Source of the DNA: JAJPKK01 sp963800215
GTDB lineage: Bacteria > Pseudomonadota > Alphaproteobacteria > Rhizobiales > Xanthobacteraceae
NCBI GenBank assembly: GCA_963800215.1
Contig: CAWCZY010000007.1
Span: forward strand, 1,054,001-1,118,000
Reading direction: 5' to 3'
DNA: 64,000 nucleotides
The notes below the pieces were generated by a model. The model searched no databases, was not told the DNA's origin, and worked only from the letters and a program-made list of their open reading frames with translations. Below are positions 8,696-17,302 of this stretch, in pieces; the stretch's first letter is position 1; each line of letters begins with the position of its first letter. The translations under genes were made by a program, and so were the position numbers.

Positions 8696-9347
8696 TCAAA
8701 TCTTGGCGCGACCGCGAGATGCCGCCACCGTAGTCGCGCCCGGCGATGCATCGAGCCCGATCCGGGCGGTCGCCACGATATACTTGAAATACTCCAAGAC
8801 AAGGACTTTCGCGCTCGCCGGATTCGTCCACCACGGCTCGGCGCGGCGCTGCTGGGTCACCACCGGGTAAGGGATCAGCGTCACGCCCGGCAATTGGTGG
8901 GACAGTTCGAGCATGGCGCGCGGCATATGATAGCTCGATGTGACCACGACCAGCGAGCGGAAGCCGTGGTCGAGCGCCCAGCGCCGGGTTTCGACCGCAT
9001 TGCCGATGGTATTGACGGCGCTGTAGTCGAGATCGATGCAGCAGTCGAACCAGCGGCGGTGGTCGGGCACGCGGCGCATCAGGTCGGCGGCTGTTGGTGC
9101 GAGGATCGACCCCGCTGATCAGCAGCCGGCGCCCGCTCCCCGACGCCAGCAGGTCCACCGCATCGTCGAGCCGCGACGCACCGCCGGTCAGCGCGACGAT
9201 CCCGTCCGCGGGTCGGTCGAGGTGCACCTCTTCGCTGGCGATGTGAAAGGCGAACCAGAGAAAGCCGCCGCCGAGCAGCGCCGCCGCCATCCAGCAGCGC
9301 CAGTGACCGCGACCCGGCACAGCCGGCGCAGCCAAAACGAGCCGCAC
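8696..9347 (-). CDS. YdcF/SanA-like DUF218 membrane protein (frameshifted in this sequence)
   Basis: The N-terminal part (transmembrane segment WMAAALLGGGFLWFAF, then IVALTGGASRLDDAVDLLA and RRLLISGV) is in one frame. The C-terminal part (DLDYSAVNTIGNAVETRRWA, LVVVTSSYHMPRAMLEL) is in another. The switch is near 9091, where CAGCCGCCGAC would read correctly with one C fewer. Together they make a normal DUF218 protein, a family tied to envelope and peptidoglycan functions. The start is uncertain: GTG at 9347 is used, but an in-frame ATG at 9407 lies upstream of a TGA that could be another error. Confidence 0.72.
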
Positions 9348-9469
9348 TCACGTCGCGGAACCACGCCCGCGTCGGTCGCCAGAGATCGGATCGTGCTCGA
9401 CCGTCATGAGAAGCCATCAGCCCAGCGCCACCCTAGCTTGGAATTAGGCGCTTGGATGGCAAGTTGCCA

Positions 9470-10441
9470 TCAATAAATGGTTCTCAAAGTGTGAATAACC
9501 ACTTGGCGGGAGGTGATCGCGGTAATGACCGCGATCAGGATCACCTCGGCCGCGACCATGGCATAGCCGACCGGCCCGATGGAGAAGGCGCCGAACAGCG
9601 CGGTCGCCTGGGCCTCTCCGGCGGTGCCTACGAACAGGTCGCTGACCGGTCCGGCGAGCGCCAGGAAGGCCATGGCGGCGATGCCGCCGATCGCTCCGCC
9701 CTTGAGGCCGAGGGCGAGGAAATGCCGCTGGAACTGGCCCGCGATATAGGCCTCCTTGGCGCCGACGAAATGCAGCACCTCGACGATGGGCCGGTTGCTC
9801 GCCATCGCACCGCGGGTGGCGAAGGCCACCGAGAGCACGGTCGCCGCCAGCACCAGGCCGAAAATTCCGAGGCCGCCAGCGACCGCGGCGGCGGCCATGC
9901 GGCGCATGCGGTCGATCCAGCCGCGGTGATCGTCGAGGCTGGCGCCGGCGACCTGGGCGGTGAGCGCCTGGCGCAGCGCCGCGATGTCGAGCTTGGCGCT
10001 CGGAGCGACACGGACGGCGATCATGCGCGGCACCGGCAATTCGTCGAGCGAGAGGCCCCCGAGCCACGGCTCCAGCAGCTGGTCCGACTCGGCCTTGCTG
10101 TACGTGCGCACCTCCACCACGCCGGGTGTGGCATGGGCGAGGCTCTCCGCCTTGAGAACCTGGGTATCGATGTCGTTGCCGTCGGTCGGGCGGATCTGGA
10201 TCGTGATCTCGCGGGCGATGTCGGATTGCCATTCGGACGCCGTGCCGATCACCATCGCCACGCCGCCGCTGGTCACCGCAGCGAGAAACGTCATGATCGC
10301 GACGACCGCGGTGAGGGCATTGCCGGCGATCGAATCCTTCGGAACGATCGTCGTCTCGCCGCGCGAATGCTCGCGCTGGCTCGATTCCCGGCGCACCAGG
10401 CCCAGGCGCCGGCGCAGGGCCTCGATGGCCGGCTCAATCAT
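9470..10441 (-). CDS. ftsX: Cell-division ABC transporter permease FtsX
   Basis: FtsX pairs with the ATPase FtsE to control peptidoglycan hydrolases at the division site. The protein has a cytoplasmic N-terminus, a first membrane helix (ALTAVVAIMTFLAAVTSGGV), a periplasmic loop and three more membrane helices in the C-terminal half, the normal FtsX layout. The start is ATG at 10441, which overlaps the 3' end of ftsE by 8 bases; upstream in-frame starts fall deep in ftsE. Confidence 0.9.
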   Translation of the reverse strand: MIEPAIEALRRRLGLVRRESSQREHSRGETTIVPKDSIAGNALTAVVAIMTFLAAVTSGGVAMVIGTASEWQSDIAREITIQIRPTDGNDIDTQVLKAESLAHATPGVVEVRTYSKAESDQLLEPWLGGLSLDELPVPRMIAVRVAPSAKLDIAALRQALTAQVAGASLDDHRGWIDRMRRMAAAAVAGGLGIFGLVLAATVLSVAFATRGAMASNRPIVEVLHFVGAKEAYIAGQFQRHFLALGLKGGAIGGIAAMAFLALAGPVSDLFVGTAGEAQATALFGAFSIGPVGYAMVAAEVILIAVITAITSRQVVIHTLRTIY

Positions 10442-11123
10442 AGACATGGATGCGACCGTCATGGAGCACCAGACGACGGGCATCGTACTGGTCCATCAAG
10501 GCGATATCATGGGTCGCGATGACGACCGAGGTGCCGGATTTGTTGAGCTCGATGAACAGCCGCAGCAGCCGCTGCGCCAGCCCGGGATCGACGTTTCCGG
10601 TCGGCTCGTCGGCGAGCAGGATCTGCGGCCGCGCAATTACCGCGCGGGCGATGGCGGCACGCTGCTTCTCGCCGCCCGAAAGCACCGGCGGCAGCGACCA
10701 CATGCGGTCGCCAAGGCCGACCCAGCCGAGCAGCTCGGTCACCTCGTGATAATAGGTCTCCTCCCTGCGGCCGAGCACCTTCAGCGGCAGGGCGACATTG
10801 TCGAAGGTGGTGAGGTGATCGAGCAGGCGGAAATCCTGGAACACGATGCCGATCCGGCGCCGCAGCACCGCGAGCGAGTCCTTGCTGAGCGTCGCGGTGT
10901 CATGGTCGAACAAAGTGATCAGGCCGCGCGTCGGCCGCAGCGAAAGGAACAGCAGGCGCAACAGCGAGGTCTTGCCGGCCCCGGAAGGGCCGCTGAGGAA
11001 CTGGAACGAGTGGGGCGTGATCTTGAAGCTCAGGTCGCGCAGGATTTCCGGGCCGAGCCCGTATCGCAATCCGACATTTTCGAATTGGATCACGCCGGTC
11101 TCCGAATCAGGCGCTGCGACCAT
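10434..11123 (-). CDS. ftsE: Cell-division ABC transporter ATPase FtsE
   Basis: 229 residues. Walker A is GPSGAGKT, the signature motif is LSGGEKQR, and Walker B is LLADEPTG followed by NVDP. FtsE powers FtsX at the divisome. The start at 11123 (MVAAPDSETGVIQFENV) is chosen because the longer frame to 11351 has an N-terminal tail unlike the family. ftsX overlaps its 3' end, so the two are translated together. Confidence 0.92.
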   Translation of the reverse strand: MVAAPDSETGVIQFENVGLRYGLGPEILRDLSFKITPHSFQFLSGPSGAGKTSLLRLLFLSLRPTRGLITLFDHDTATLSKDSLAVLRRRIGIVFQDFRLLDHLTTFDNVALPLKVLGRREETYYHEVTELLGWVGLGDRMWSLPPVLSGGEKQRAAIARAVIARPQILLADEPTGNVDPGLAQRLLRLFIELNKSGTSVVIATHDIALMDQYDARRLVLHDGRIHVYD

Positions 11124-11432
11124 GCTGCTTCGATCCCCGCCCGGCCCCTGGCGCATACGCGACGCCCGCGATGCGCATTCTGGTGCGATCCAGCCAAACC
11201 CGCTACCGAACCGTAATCGAAACTGAGCCGGCATCGCAACCCGCACCGCCCTCGGGGCGATGCCCGCGGACACGGCCGGGTATCGGCTAATCCGGTCTGC
11301 GTGCGGCGATGCGAGGTTCGATTCGGGGCCGCGTCGTTCGATTCCGGCCACAGACTTTCCGCGAAATCAGCTGCCTTGCGCGAATCATTTGCTGCCGCGC
11401 GGGCAAGATACGACAACAGCGCACCACAATAG

Positions 11433-11459
11433 AAATGGCCGCCCACCGGGCGGCCATTT
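11433..11459 (-). terminator. Hairpin terminator, 12-bp perfect stem
   Basis: AAATGGCCGCCC (11433-11444) pairs perfectly with GGGCGGCCATTT (11448-11459) over a 3-base loop. On the minus strand it is followed by CTATTGT, a weak T-rich tail. It lies about 60 bases after the stop of the gene at 11521-12333 and so probably ends that transcript before ftsE. Confidence 0.65.
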
Positions 11460-11520
11460 CGACTTGCTTGGTTTTGGACCGAGCCCCGCCGTACCGACGG
11501 GGTTACTACCACGCAGGGAT

Positions 11521-12333
11521 TCAGCGGGAAGCGAAAGCCGGCATTTCCTGGCGTCCGCCGTTGAGCTTCTTGATCGCCTTGACGAGATCTTCCGGATACA
11601 TCAGCGTCGGCACGGCCGGCGTACGCAAGCCCATGTAACTGGCCACGTCTGCAATGAACCCGGTGCAATTGACGGTACCTGCCTGCCACAGCGGCGAACT
11701 GGCCTGCTTCTGCTTGATGTAGGCGAACACCGTCCTCGCCTGCGCCTCGGACAGGTAGACGCGATAGCTGGCGGTCAAATACTGTTCATCGAGGTCCCCA
11801 TAGCTTTTTCCGGTTTCGGCCGGCACCGGAAGGATGTGCCCGATGATGTACGGTATGACGCTGTCAGTGGCCGGGTGAAGCCCAGCGACCTCGATCAGGC
11901 CGACCCTGCCGTCTTCCTTCAGGCGTCCATACCAGAGGAACGCATGGCCATAGCTGGCCGCGGTCCGCGCCCTGAAGTCGACGAAATAGCGACCGCCATA
12001 TTTGGGTTTGTCAGGAGCCGCGACCGGCGGCAGGCCGGAATACTCCTCGGACTTGGCGCTGACCGGGGCGACCTTTGGATTTACGGAGGCATATTTGCCC
12101 CTGGCGGCGTGCGTGGGGGTGCCGGCCGGCTCCTCGGACTTGGCAGTCGTGCTCGCGTCCTCCGCGCTGGCAGCCCGAAGCCCCGGTCCGAGCAGCAGTG
12201 CGGCCGCACAAAGCCCCGCCGCGAAAACGGAGAAACCAAATCGGGTCAAGCCAAGGCGCACGCGTCCTCGGTGCCTCGAACCCGCGTCGATGCGATTGTT
12301 TGCGATGTCGTGATTTTTTTCGATGTGGGTCAC
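11521..12333 (-). CDS. Exported protein of unknown function, possible permuted papain-like fold
   Basis: 270 residues with a signal-anchor or signal peptide around 32-56 (GFSVFAAGLCAAALLLGPGL). The start is GTG at 12333, supported by AAGGAG six bases before it. The mature part has a conserved-looking histidine (SYGHAFLWYG) followed about 90 residues later by a cysteine (GTVNCTGFIADVASYMGL). A His-then-Cys order with NC followed by an aliphatic helix resembles circularly permuted NlpC/P60-type proteins, but I cannot confirm that by eye. A hairpin terminator follows. Confidence 0.65.
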   Translation of the reverse strand: MTHIEKNHDIANNRIDAGSRHRGRVRLGLTRFGFSVFAAGLCAAALLLGPGLRAASAEDASTTAKSEEPAGTPTHAARGKYASVNPKVAPVSAKSEEYSGLPPVAAPDKPKYGGRYFVDFRARTAASYGHAFLWYGRLKEDGRVGLIEVAGLHPATDSVIPYIIGHILPVPAETGKSYGDLDEQYLTASYRVYLSEAQARTVFAYIKQKQASSPLWQAGTVNCTGFIADVASYMGLRTPAVPTLMYPEDLVKAIKKLNGGRQEMPAFASR

Positions 12334-12505
12334 CGATGGCTCCTTAACCTTGACTAGCTCAGGAACAGCCGGCGTAGTGGCGTTGATTGCGCCAGCTCAG
12401 AAAGTCCACGGAAAGCAGCAGTAGAAAGCGTCAACGGAAAGATCGGCTCGCCGCACGACAAACAAGCGGGCGGATTCGAGCCGACTTTCCGTGATAGAGT
12501 TCGAA

Positions 12506-12685
12506 TTAGCCCTTGGTGACGACCGGGGCCTTGCCGATCGGCGCCTTGCCGATCGGCGCCTTGCCGATCGGGGCCTTGCCGACCACGGGGGTCGGGGGAG
12601 GCGGCTGACGGGTCGGCAGATCTGCGGCGGCAGCAGCGCTCACGAGTGCGAGAGTTGAAGCCGTTACTAGGATAAGTTGTTTCAT
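12506..12685 (-). CDS. Small exported protein with tandem GKAPI repeats
   Basis: 59 residues starting MKQLILVTASTLALVSAAAA, a clear signal peptide with an AAA-type cleavage site. After a proline-rich stretch (RQPPPPTPVV) the five-residue unit GKAPI is repeated three times, with a fourth partial unit (GKAPV), before VVTKG and TAA. An AAGGG lies 9 bases before the ATG. The mature peptide is only about 38 residues, basic and proline-rich. I do not know a function. The gene stands alone between the 11521-12333 gene and tyrA. Confidence 0.6.
   Translation of the reverse strand: MKQLILVTASTLALVSAAAAADLPTRQPPPPTPVVGKAPIGKAPIGKAPIGKAPVVTKG
12527..12586. repeat. 15-bp tandem repeat coding for GKAPI
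   Basis: About three and a half copies of a 15-base unit, CTTGCCGATCGGCGC on the plus strand, inside the small exported gene. The copies are nearly identical at DNA level, so the array is recent or prone to slippage, and copy number may vary between strains. Confidence 0.75.
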
Positions 12686-12934
12686 GAGTGCGCCCTTGTT
12701 TTGGAAACGATCCCTACTTGCATGGTCAAAACCACGCTTATAAAAGGCGACGTTGGCCGATAAAACTAGTGCAAAAAAGACACATCAAACTTTTTTCAAA
12801 TAAGTCTCGTGTTTACGGACACATATGGTGAATTTCCGGTGTGACCGAAGCGGCCGGTAACACGATCCGGGGCGATTTCGCGGCGGCCCGATGGCGGCAA
12901 AAAAGCAGCGCCGGAACTCAACGTTTCGTTAACC

Positions 12935-13894
12935 TCATTCCGGCTCCGAAACGTAGGGCCGCGGCACCGGCGGCAGCTCCGGATGGGGACGCCCGAAATC
13001 GGGGGCGGCGGAGTCCTGCCCAATGTCCACGATCCCGCGCCGGATCGCCCGCGTGCGGGTGAAGAGTTCGTACAAGGCCGGCCCGTCACCTTCCTCGATG
13101 GCCCGGGTCAGCCGCGCGAGATCCTCGTTGAAGCGCGCGAGCATTTCCATCACCGCCTTTTTGTTGGCGAGGAAGACGTCGCGCCACATGGTCGGGTCCG
13201 ATGCCGCAATGCGGGTGAAATCGCGGAAGCCGCCGGCCGAGTATTGCAGCACCTCCGAGCGCGTCACGGCGGAGAGGTCGTCCGCGGTGCCGACGATGGT
13301 GTAGGCGATGAGATGCGGTACGTGGCTGGTGATGGCGAGCACGAGGTCATGATGCTCGGCCGACATGATGGCCACCTTGGCGCCGAGTGCCCGCCAGAAC
13401 AGCTCCAGGCGTTCGACTGCGCCGGCGGCGGTGGCCGGCGGCGGCGTGAGGATGCACCAGCGGTCGATGAACAATTCGGCGAAGCCGGCGTCGGGGCCCG
13501 AATGCTCGGTGCCCGCCACCGGATGCGCCGGCACGAAATGGACGCCCGGCGGAAGATGCGGAGCCATATCGCGGACGACCTGGGCCTTGACCGAGCCGAC
13601 GTCGGAAACGATCGCGCCCGGCTCGAGATGCCTTGCGACCTCCCGCGCCACCGCGCCGCATTGGCCGACCGGAATACAGAAAATCACGAGGTCGGCGCCC
13701 TCGACCGCAGCCGCGTTGGTCTCGACCACCTGATCGGCGATACCGAGCTCGATGACGCGCCGGCGCGTCGCGGCCGAGCGCGCGGTCGCGACGATGCTCC
13801 GCACCGCGCCCTGCGCCCGCGCCGCGCGGGCGATCGAGGAGCCGATCAGCCCGACCCCGATCAGCGCGAGGCGTTCGAACGGCCGCTCAGCCAT
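12935..13894 (-). CDS. tyrA: Prephenate/arogenate dehydrogenase
   Basis: 319 residues. Oxidatively decarboxylates prephenate or arogenate in tyrosine synthesis. The N-terminal dinucleotide motif is IGVGLIGSSIARA, and the substrate domain keeps HPVAGTEHSGP and the helical C-terminal part (SHVPHLIAY). The last gene of a minus-strand set with hisC and chorismate mutase; its first bases overlap the hisC 3' end by 8. Whether prephenate or arogenate is preferred cannot be read from this. Confidence 0.92.
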   Translation of the reverse strand: MAERPFERLALIGVGLIGSSIARAARAQGAVRSIVATARSAATRRRVIELGIADQVVETNAAAVEGADLVIFCIPVGQCGAVAREVARHLEPGAIVSDVGSVKAQVVRDMAPHLPPGVHFVPAHPVAGTEHSGPDAGFAELFIDRWCILTPPPATAAGAVERLELFWRALGAKVAIMSAEHHDLVLAITSHVPHLIAYTIVGTADDLSAVTRSEVLQYSAGGFRDFTRIAASDPTMWRDVFLANKKAVMEMLARFNEDLARLTRAIEEGDGPALYELFTRTRAIRRGIVDIGQDSAAPDFGRPHPELPPVPRPYVSEPE

Positions 13895-15011
13895 GGGATG
13901 CGGTCGCCGGCCGTCCCAGGAACGCGGCCAGCGCGGCGACGACCTCGCGGTTGGCCTCCTCGGTGCCGACGCTCATCCGCAGCGCATGGGGCAGCCCGTA
14001 GGAGCTGACCCGGCGCAGGATCAGGCCGCGGGCGCTGAGAAATTCGTCCGCCGCCGCCGCGGTCCTGCCGGTGTGCGGAAAATGGATGAGGACGAAATTC
14101 GCCACGCTCGGCGTCACCTCGAGCCCGAGCTTGCCGATCTCCTCGGTGAGCCAGGCCAGCCATTTCTCGTTGTGCGCCGCCGAGAGCTCCACGTGGCCGG
14201 CATCCTCGATCGCCGCGATGCCCGCCACGATGGCGGCGGAATTGACGTTGAACGGCCCGCGGATGCGGTTGACCGCGTCGACCACATGGGCCGGTCCGTA
14301 CATCCAGCCGAGCCGCAGCGCGGCCAGGCCGTGGATCTTCGAAAAGGTCCGGCACATCACGACGTTTTCCGAAGTCGCGACCAGTTCGATGCCGGATTCG
14401 TAGTCGTTGCGCCGGACGTATTCGGCATAGGCGGCATCGAGCACCAGCAGCGCCCGCGGCGGCAGGCCGCGATGCAGGCGCTTGACCTCATCGAACGGCA
14501 CGTAAGTGCCGGTCGGATTGTTGGGATTGGCGAGGAATACGATCCTGGTGCGGTCCGTCACCGCGCCGAGAATGGCGTCGACATCGGCGGTGTAATTCTT
14601 CTCGGCCGCCACCACCGGCGTGGCGCCGGCGCCCAGCGTCGCGATCGGATAGACCAGGAAGCCATGGGTGGTGTGGATCGCCTCGTCGCCGTCGGCGAGA
14701 TAGGCGCGCGCCAGGAGGTTCAGGAGGTCGTCGGAACCGGCGCCGCACACGATGCGCGCGGGATCGAGGCCGAAGGCGCGGCCGATCGCCTCGCGCAATC
14801 TGGTCGCCGCGCCGTCGGGATAGGCCTCGAGATGGCCGGCGACGCTCTTGTAGGCCGCGATGGCCTTCGGGCTCGGCCCCAGCGGCGTCTCGTTGGACGA
14901 CAGCTTGTGGATCCTGGCGACGCCGGGGGCGCTGCTCTTGCCGGGAACATAGGGGTGGATATCGAGCACGCCGCGACGCGGGATCGGACGCTGAGGGTTG
15001 GGCATCGACAT
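13887..15011 (-). CDS. hisC: Histidinol-phosphate/aromatic aminotransferase
   Basis: 374 residues, a class I/II PLP enzyme. The pyridoxal lysine lies in RTFSKIHGLAALRLGW, and NPNNPTGTYV is the cofactor-binding turn. Placed between chorismate mutase and tyrA, it probably transaminates prephenate or phenylpyruvate-type acids, as hisC paralogues in aromatic operons do, and may also serve histidine synthesis. The upstream gene ends 35 bases before its start. Confidence 0.9.
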   Translation of the reverse strand: MSMPNPQRPIPRRGVLDIHPYVPGKSSAPGVARIHKLSSNETPLGPSPKAIAAYKSVAGHLEAYPDGAATRLREAIGRAFGLDPARIVCGAGSDDLLNLLARAYLADGDEAIHTTHGFLVYPIATLGAGATPVVAAEKNYTADVDAILGAVTDRTRIVFLANPNNPTGTYVPFDEVKRLHRGLPPRALLVLDAAYAEYVRRNDYESGIELVATSENVVMCRTFSKIHGLAALRLGWMYGPAHVVDAVNRIRGPFNVNSAAIVAGIAAIEDAGHVELSAAHNEKWLAWLTEEIGKLGLEVTPSVANFVLIHFPHTGRTAAAADEFLSARGLILRRVSSYGLPHALRMSVGTEEANREVVAALAAFLGRPATASHG

Positions 15012-15046
15012 ATCGGGACCACTGGAGGCGCGTTCCGCGCGGAAAG

Positions 15047-15910
15047 CTATCGCCCGGTCGGGACCGCCCGGGCGTCGGCGGTGACCGTATAGCGGGTTGC
15101 GTGGCTGCCGACGAGGGCCTGGCTGCGCACGGAGGCGCCGGCATCGACCAGGGCACGGGTGATCTCCGCGCGCGTCCGGCCGCGGGGCAGCGACGCCAGC
15201 AGGGCGGCGCCGTCCGACACGCGGTCGGGGACCGCTGCGGTCTCAACCAGCCCCGCGAGCGCCTGGGCCGGCCGCGCGCCCCAGCCGGCGACCCGGATGC
15301 TCCACATCTCCACATCGGTCACGACGGCATCGGGATGCGGCCGGGCGATCGCGAACACCGGCAGGCCGGCCGGATGATCCTCACGCTCCACGAACGGCAG
15401 CCGGGCGATGATCTTGGGCACGTCGGAGCCTTCCAGCGCCGTCCACCAGGCGCCGTCCGCCGCGCTCGCGGCCACGGGCACGAGGCCGAGATCGCCCTTT
15501 GCCGCCGCCACCGCCGCCACCACGCCGGCGGCCCCGAGATGGGCGACGATCGGCACGGTGAAGCCGAAATGAAACCGCTCGCTGTCGCGCATCGCCGCCT
15601 CGCCGCAGGAGAAATCGGCATGGACGCGGAACGGCGCCTGCACATAGGTGAAGGTGGCGATGATGACGCGCCAGATGCTCTCGACGGTGTCGAGCGGCAG
15701 CATTCCGCTGTGCCGCTCGACCAGGCGCCGCATCATGTCGGCCTCGCGGGCGGGGCGGAACGCCGACCCGGATTCGGCGGTTTTCTTGGTCTTGATCAGC
15801 CGGCCGATGATCTCGCCGCGCTCGATCAAGAGCCGGTGCATGGCCTCGTCGATCCGGTCGATCTCGGCGCGCAGTTCGGCGAGGTCTCGAGGGCGCTCGT
15901 TCGGGCTCAT
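15047..15910 (-). CDS. Chorismate mutase (AroQ type) with degenerate prephenate-dehydratase-like C-terminal part
   Basis: Residues 8-95 from ATG 15910 are an AroQ chorismate mutase (LAELRAEIDRIDEAMHRLL, ... IKTKKTAESGSAFRPAREAD), which turns chorismate into prephenate. The C-terminal 190 residues contain pieces like GDLGLVPVAASAADGAWW that recall the prephenate dehydratase fold, but the usual catalytic TRF motif is not visible, so that part may be regulatory or inactive. ATG codons at 15961 and 15994 are possible longer starts; the upstream part has no family resemblance. First gene of the aromatic set, divergent from metX. Confidence 0.82.
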   Translation of the reverse strand: MSPNERPRDLAELRAEIDRIDEAMHRLLIERGEIIGRLIKTKKTAESGSAFRPAREADMMRRLVERHSGMLPLDTVESIWRVIIATFTYVQAPFRVHADFSCGEAAMRDSERFHFGFTVPIVAHLGAAGVVAAVAAAKGDLGLVPVAASAADGAWWTALEGSDVPKIIARLPFVEREDHPAGLPVFAIARPHPDAVVTDVEMWSIRVAGWGARPAQALAGLVETAAVPDRVSDGAALLASLPRGRTRAEITRALVDAGASVRSQALVGSHATRYTVTADARAVPTGR

Positions 15911-15993
15911 TTTCTCAATCGGCAGCGGCGCTTGGGTGGTTTTCAGGGGCGCGACATCCATACGGGCGGGGCGCCCCGAAAGCAAAGAAAACA

Positions 15994-16021
15994 TTGACAG
16001 GCGGCGGCGGCGCCCTATCTA
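15994..16021 (+). promoter_or_regulatory. Sigma-70-type promoter for metX
   Basis: TTGACA (15994-15999) and TATCTA (16016-16021) are separated by 16 bases, pointing toward metX. The predicted leader is about 70 bases. I looked for a SAM-II-type riboswitch in it and could not make one out. Confidence 0.5.
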
Positions 16022-16098
16022 AGCCATTCCCGATCTTTTAATCTTTGCAACATCTTCCGGCGTCGAAACGGGTTCCGGACGGGAGGCTGGGACTGCAA

Positions 16099-17295
16099 AT
16101 GGCCGAGTTGAAAGCCGTCAGCGGCCGAGCATTGCCGGATCGGGTGCGGGAGGCCGATCACCCGCAGTCGCTGATTGCTTGCTTCGGGCCGGACCAGCCG
16201 CTCAAGCTCGATGCCGGCGTGGCGCTGAGCCCGTTCCAGGTCGCCTACCAGACCTACGGCACGCTCAATGCCTCGCGCAGCAACGCCGTGCTGGTCTGCC
16301 ATGCGCTGACCGGCGACCAGCACGTCTTCAACCGCCACCCCGTGACCGACAAGCCCGGCTGGTGGGAGACCATGATCGGCCCCGGCAAGCCGATCGACAC
16401 CGAGCGCTATTTCGTGGTCTGCGCCAACGTGCTCGGCGCCTGCATGGGGACCACCGGCCCGGCCTCGACCCATCCGGTGACCGGGATGCCCTGGGGCCTC
16501 GAATTTCCCGTCATCACCATCCGCGACATGGTGCGCGCCCAGGCGATGCTGCTCGACCATCTCGGCATCGACATGGTGTTCGCGGTGGTCGGCGGATCGA
16601 TGGGCGGCATGCAGGTGCTGCAATGGGCCGCGAGCTATCCGGAGCGGGTGTTCGCGGCGCTTCCGATCGCCTGCGCCACCCGCCATTCGGCCCAGAACAT
16701 CGCCTTCCACGAAGTCGGCCGCCAGGCGGTGATGGCGGACCCGGATTGGCGCGGCGGGCGCTATTTCGCCGAGGGCGCCAATCCGCGCCGCGGCCTCGCC
16801 GTCGCCCGCATGGGCGCGCACATCACCTACCTCTCGGACGCGGCGCTGCATCGCAAGTTCGGCCGCAAGTTCCAGGACCGCGCCAACCCGACCTTCTCCT
16901 TCGACGCCGATTTCGAGGTCGAGAGCTATCTGCGCCACCAGGGCTCCTCCTTCGTCGAGCGGTTCGACGCCAACAGCTATCTCTACCTCACCCGCGCGAT
17001 GGATTATTTCGACCTCGCGGCAGACTATGGCGGCGTGCTCGCCAACGCCTTCAAGGCCACCAAGACGCGGTTCTGCGTCATCTCCTTCACCAGCGACTGG
17101 CTGTTTCCGACCTCGGAATCGCGCGAGATCGTCCACGCGCTCAACGCCGCCGGCGCCCGCGTCTCGTTCGCCGAGATCACCACCGACAAGGGCCACGACG
17201 CCTTCCTGCTCGAGGAGCCCGAGCTGTTCCAGATCGTCGGCGGCTTCCTCGATTCCGCGGCGGCCGCGCGCGGCCTCGCCGCCGGCAAGCGGTAA
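16099..17295 (+). CDS. metX: Homoserine O-acetyltransferase
   Basis: 398 residues from ATG 16099, which has GGAGG about 12 bases upstream. An alpha/beta hydrolase-fold acyltransferase that acetylates (or succinylates) homoserine, the first step of methionine synthesis. The nucleophile elbow is VGGSMGGMQ; the acid and base lie in FTSDWLFP and TTDKGHDAFL. metW follows 8 bases later, the usual pair in alphaproteobacteria. Acyl preference cannot be told by name: metX proteins in this clade vary. Confidence 0.93.
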   Translation: MAELKAVSGRALPDRVREADHPQSLIACFGPDQPLKLDAGVALSPFQVAYQTYGTLNASRSNAVLVCHALTGDQHVFNRHPVTDKPGWWETMIGPGKPIDTERYFVVCANVLGACMGTTGPASTHPVTGMPWGLEFPVITIRDMVRAQAMLLDHLGIDMVFAVVGGSMGGMQVLQWAASYPERVFAALPIACATRHSAQNIAFHEVGRQAVMADPDWRGGRYFAEGANPRRGLAVARMGAHITYLSDAALHRKFGRKFQDRANPTFSFDADFEVESYLRHQGSSFVERFDANSYLYLTRAMDYFDLAADYGGVLANAFKATKTRFCVISFTSDWLFPTSESREIVHALNAAGARVSFAEITTDKGHDAFLLEEPELFQIVGGFLDSAAAARGLAAGKR

Positions 17296-17302
17296 AGCTG
17301 CA

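Noticed and set aside
6618..9347. A 909-codon open frame on the minus strand
   Set aside because: It strings together the end of the unknown exported gene, an antisense of plsC and the start of ydcF. Only the two ends resemble proteins; the middle is the shadow of plsC.
16022..16098. Possible SAM-II riboswitch in the metX leader
   Set aside because: The position is right, but I could not pair a convincing stem and pseudoknot or see the conserved core, so it is not claimed.
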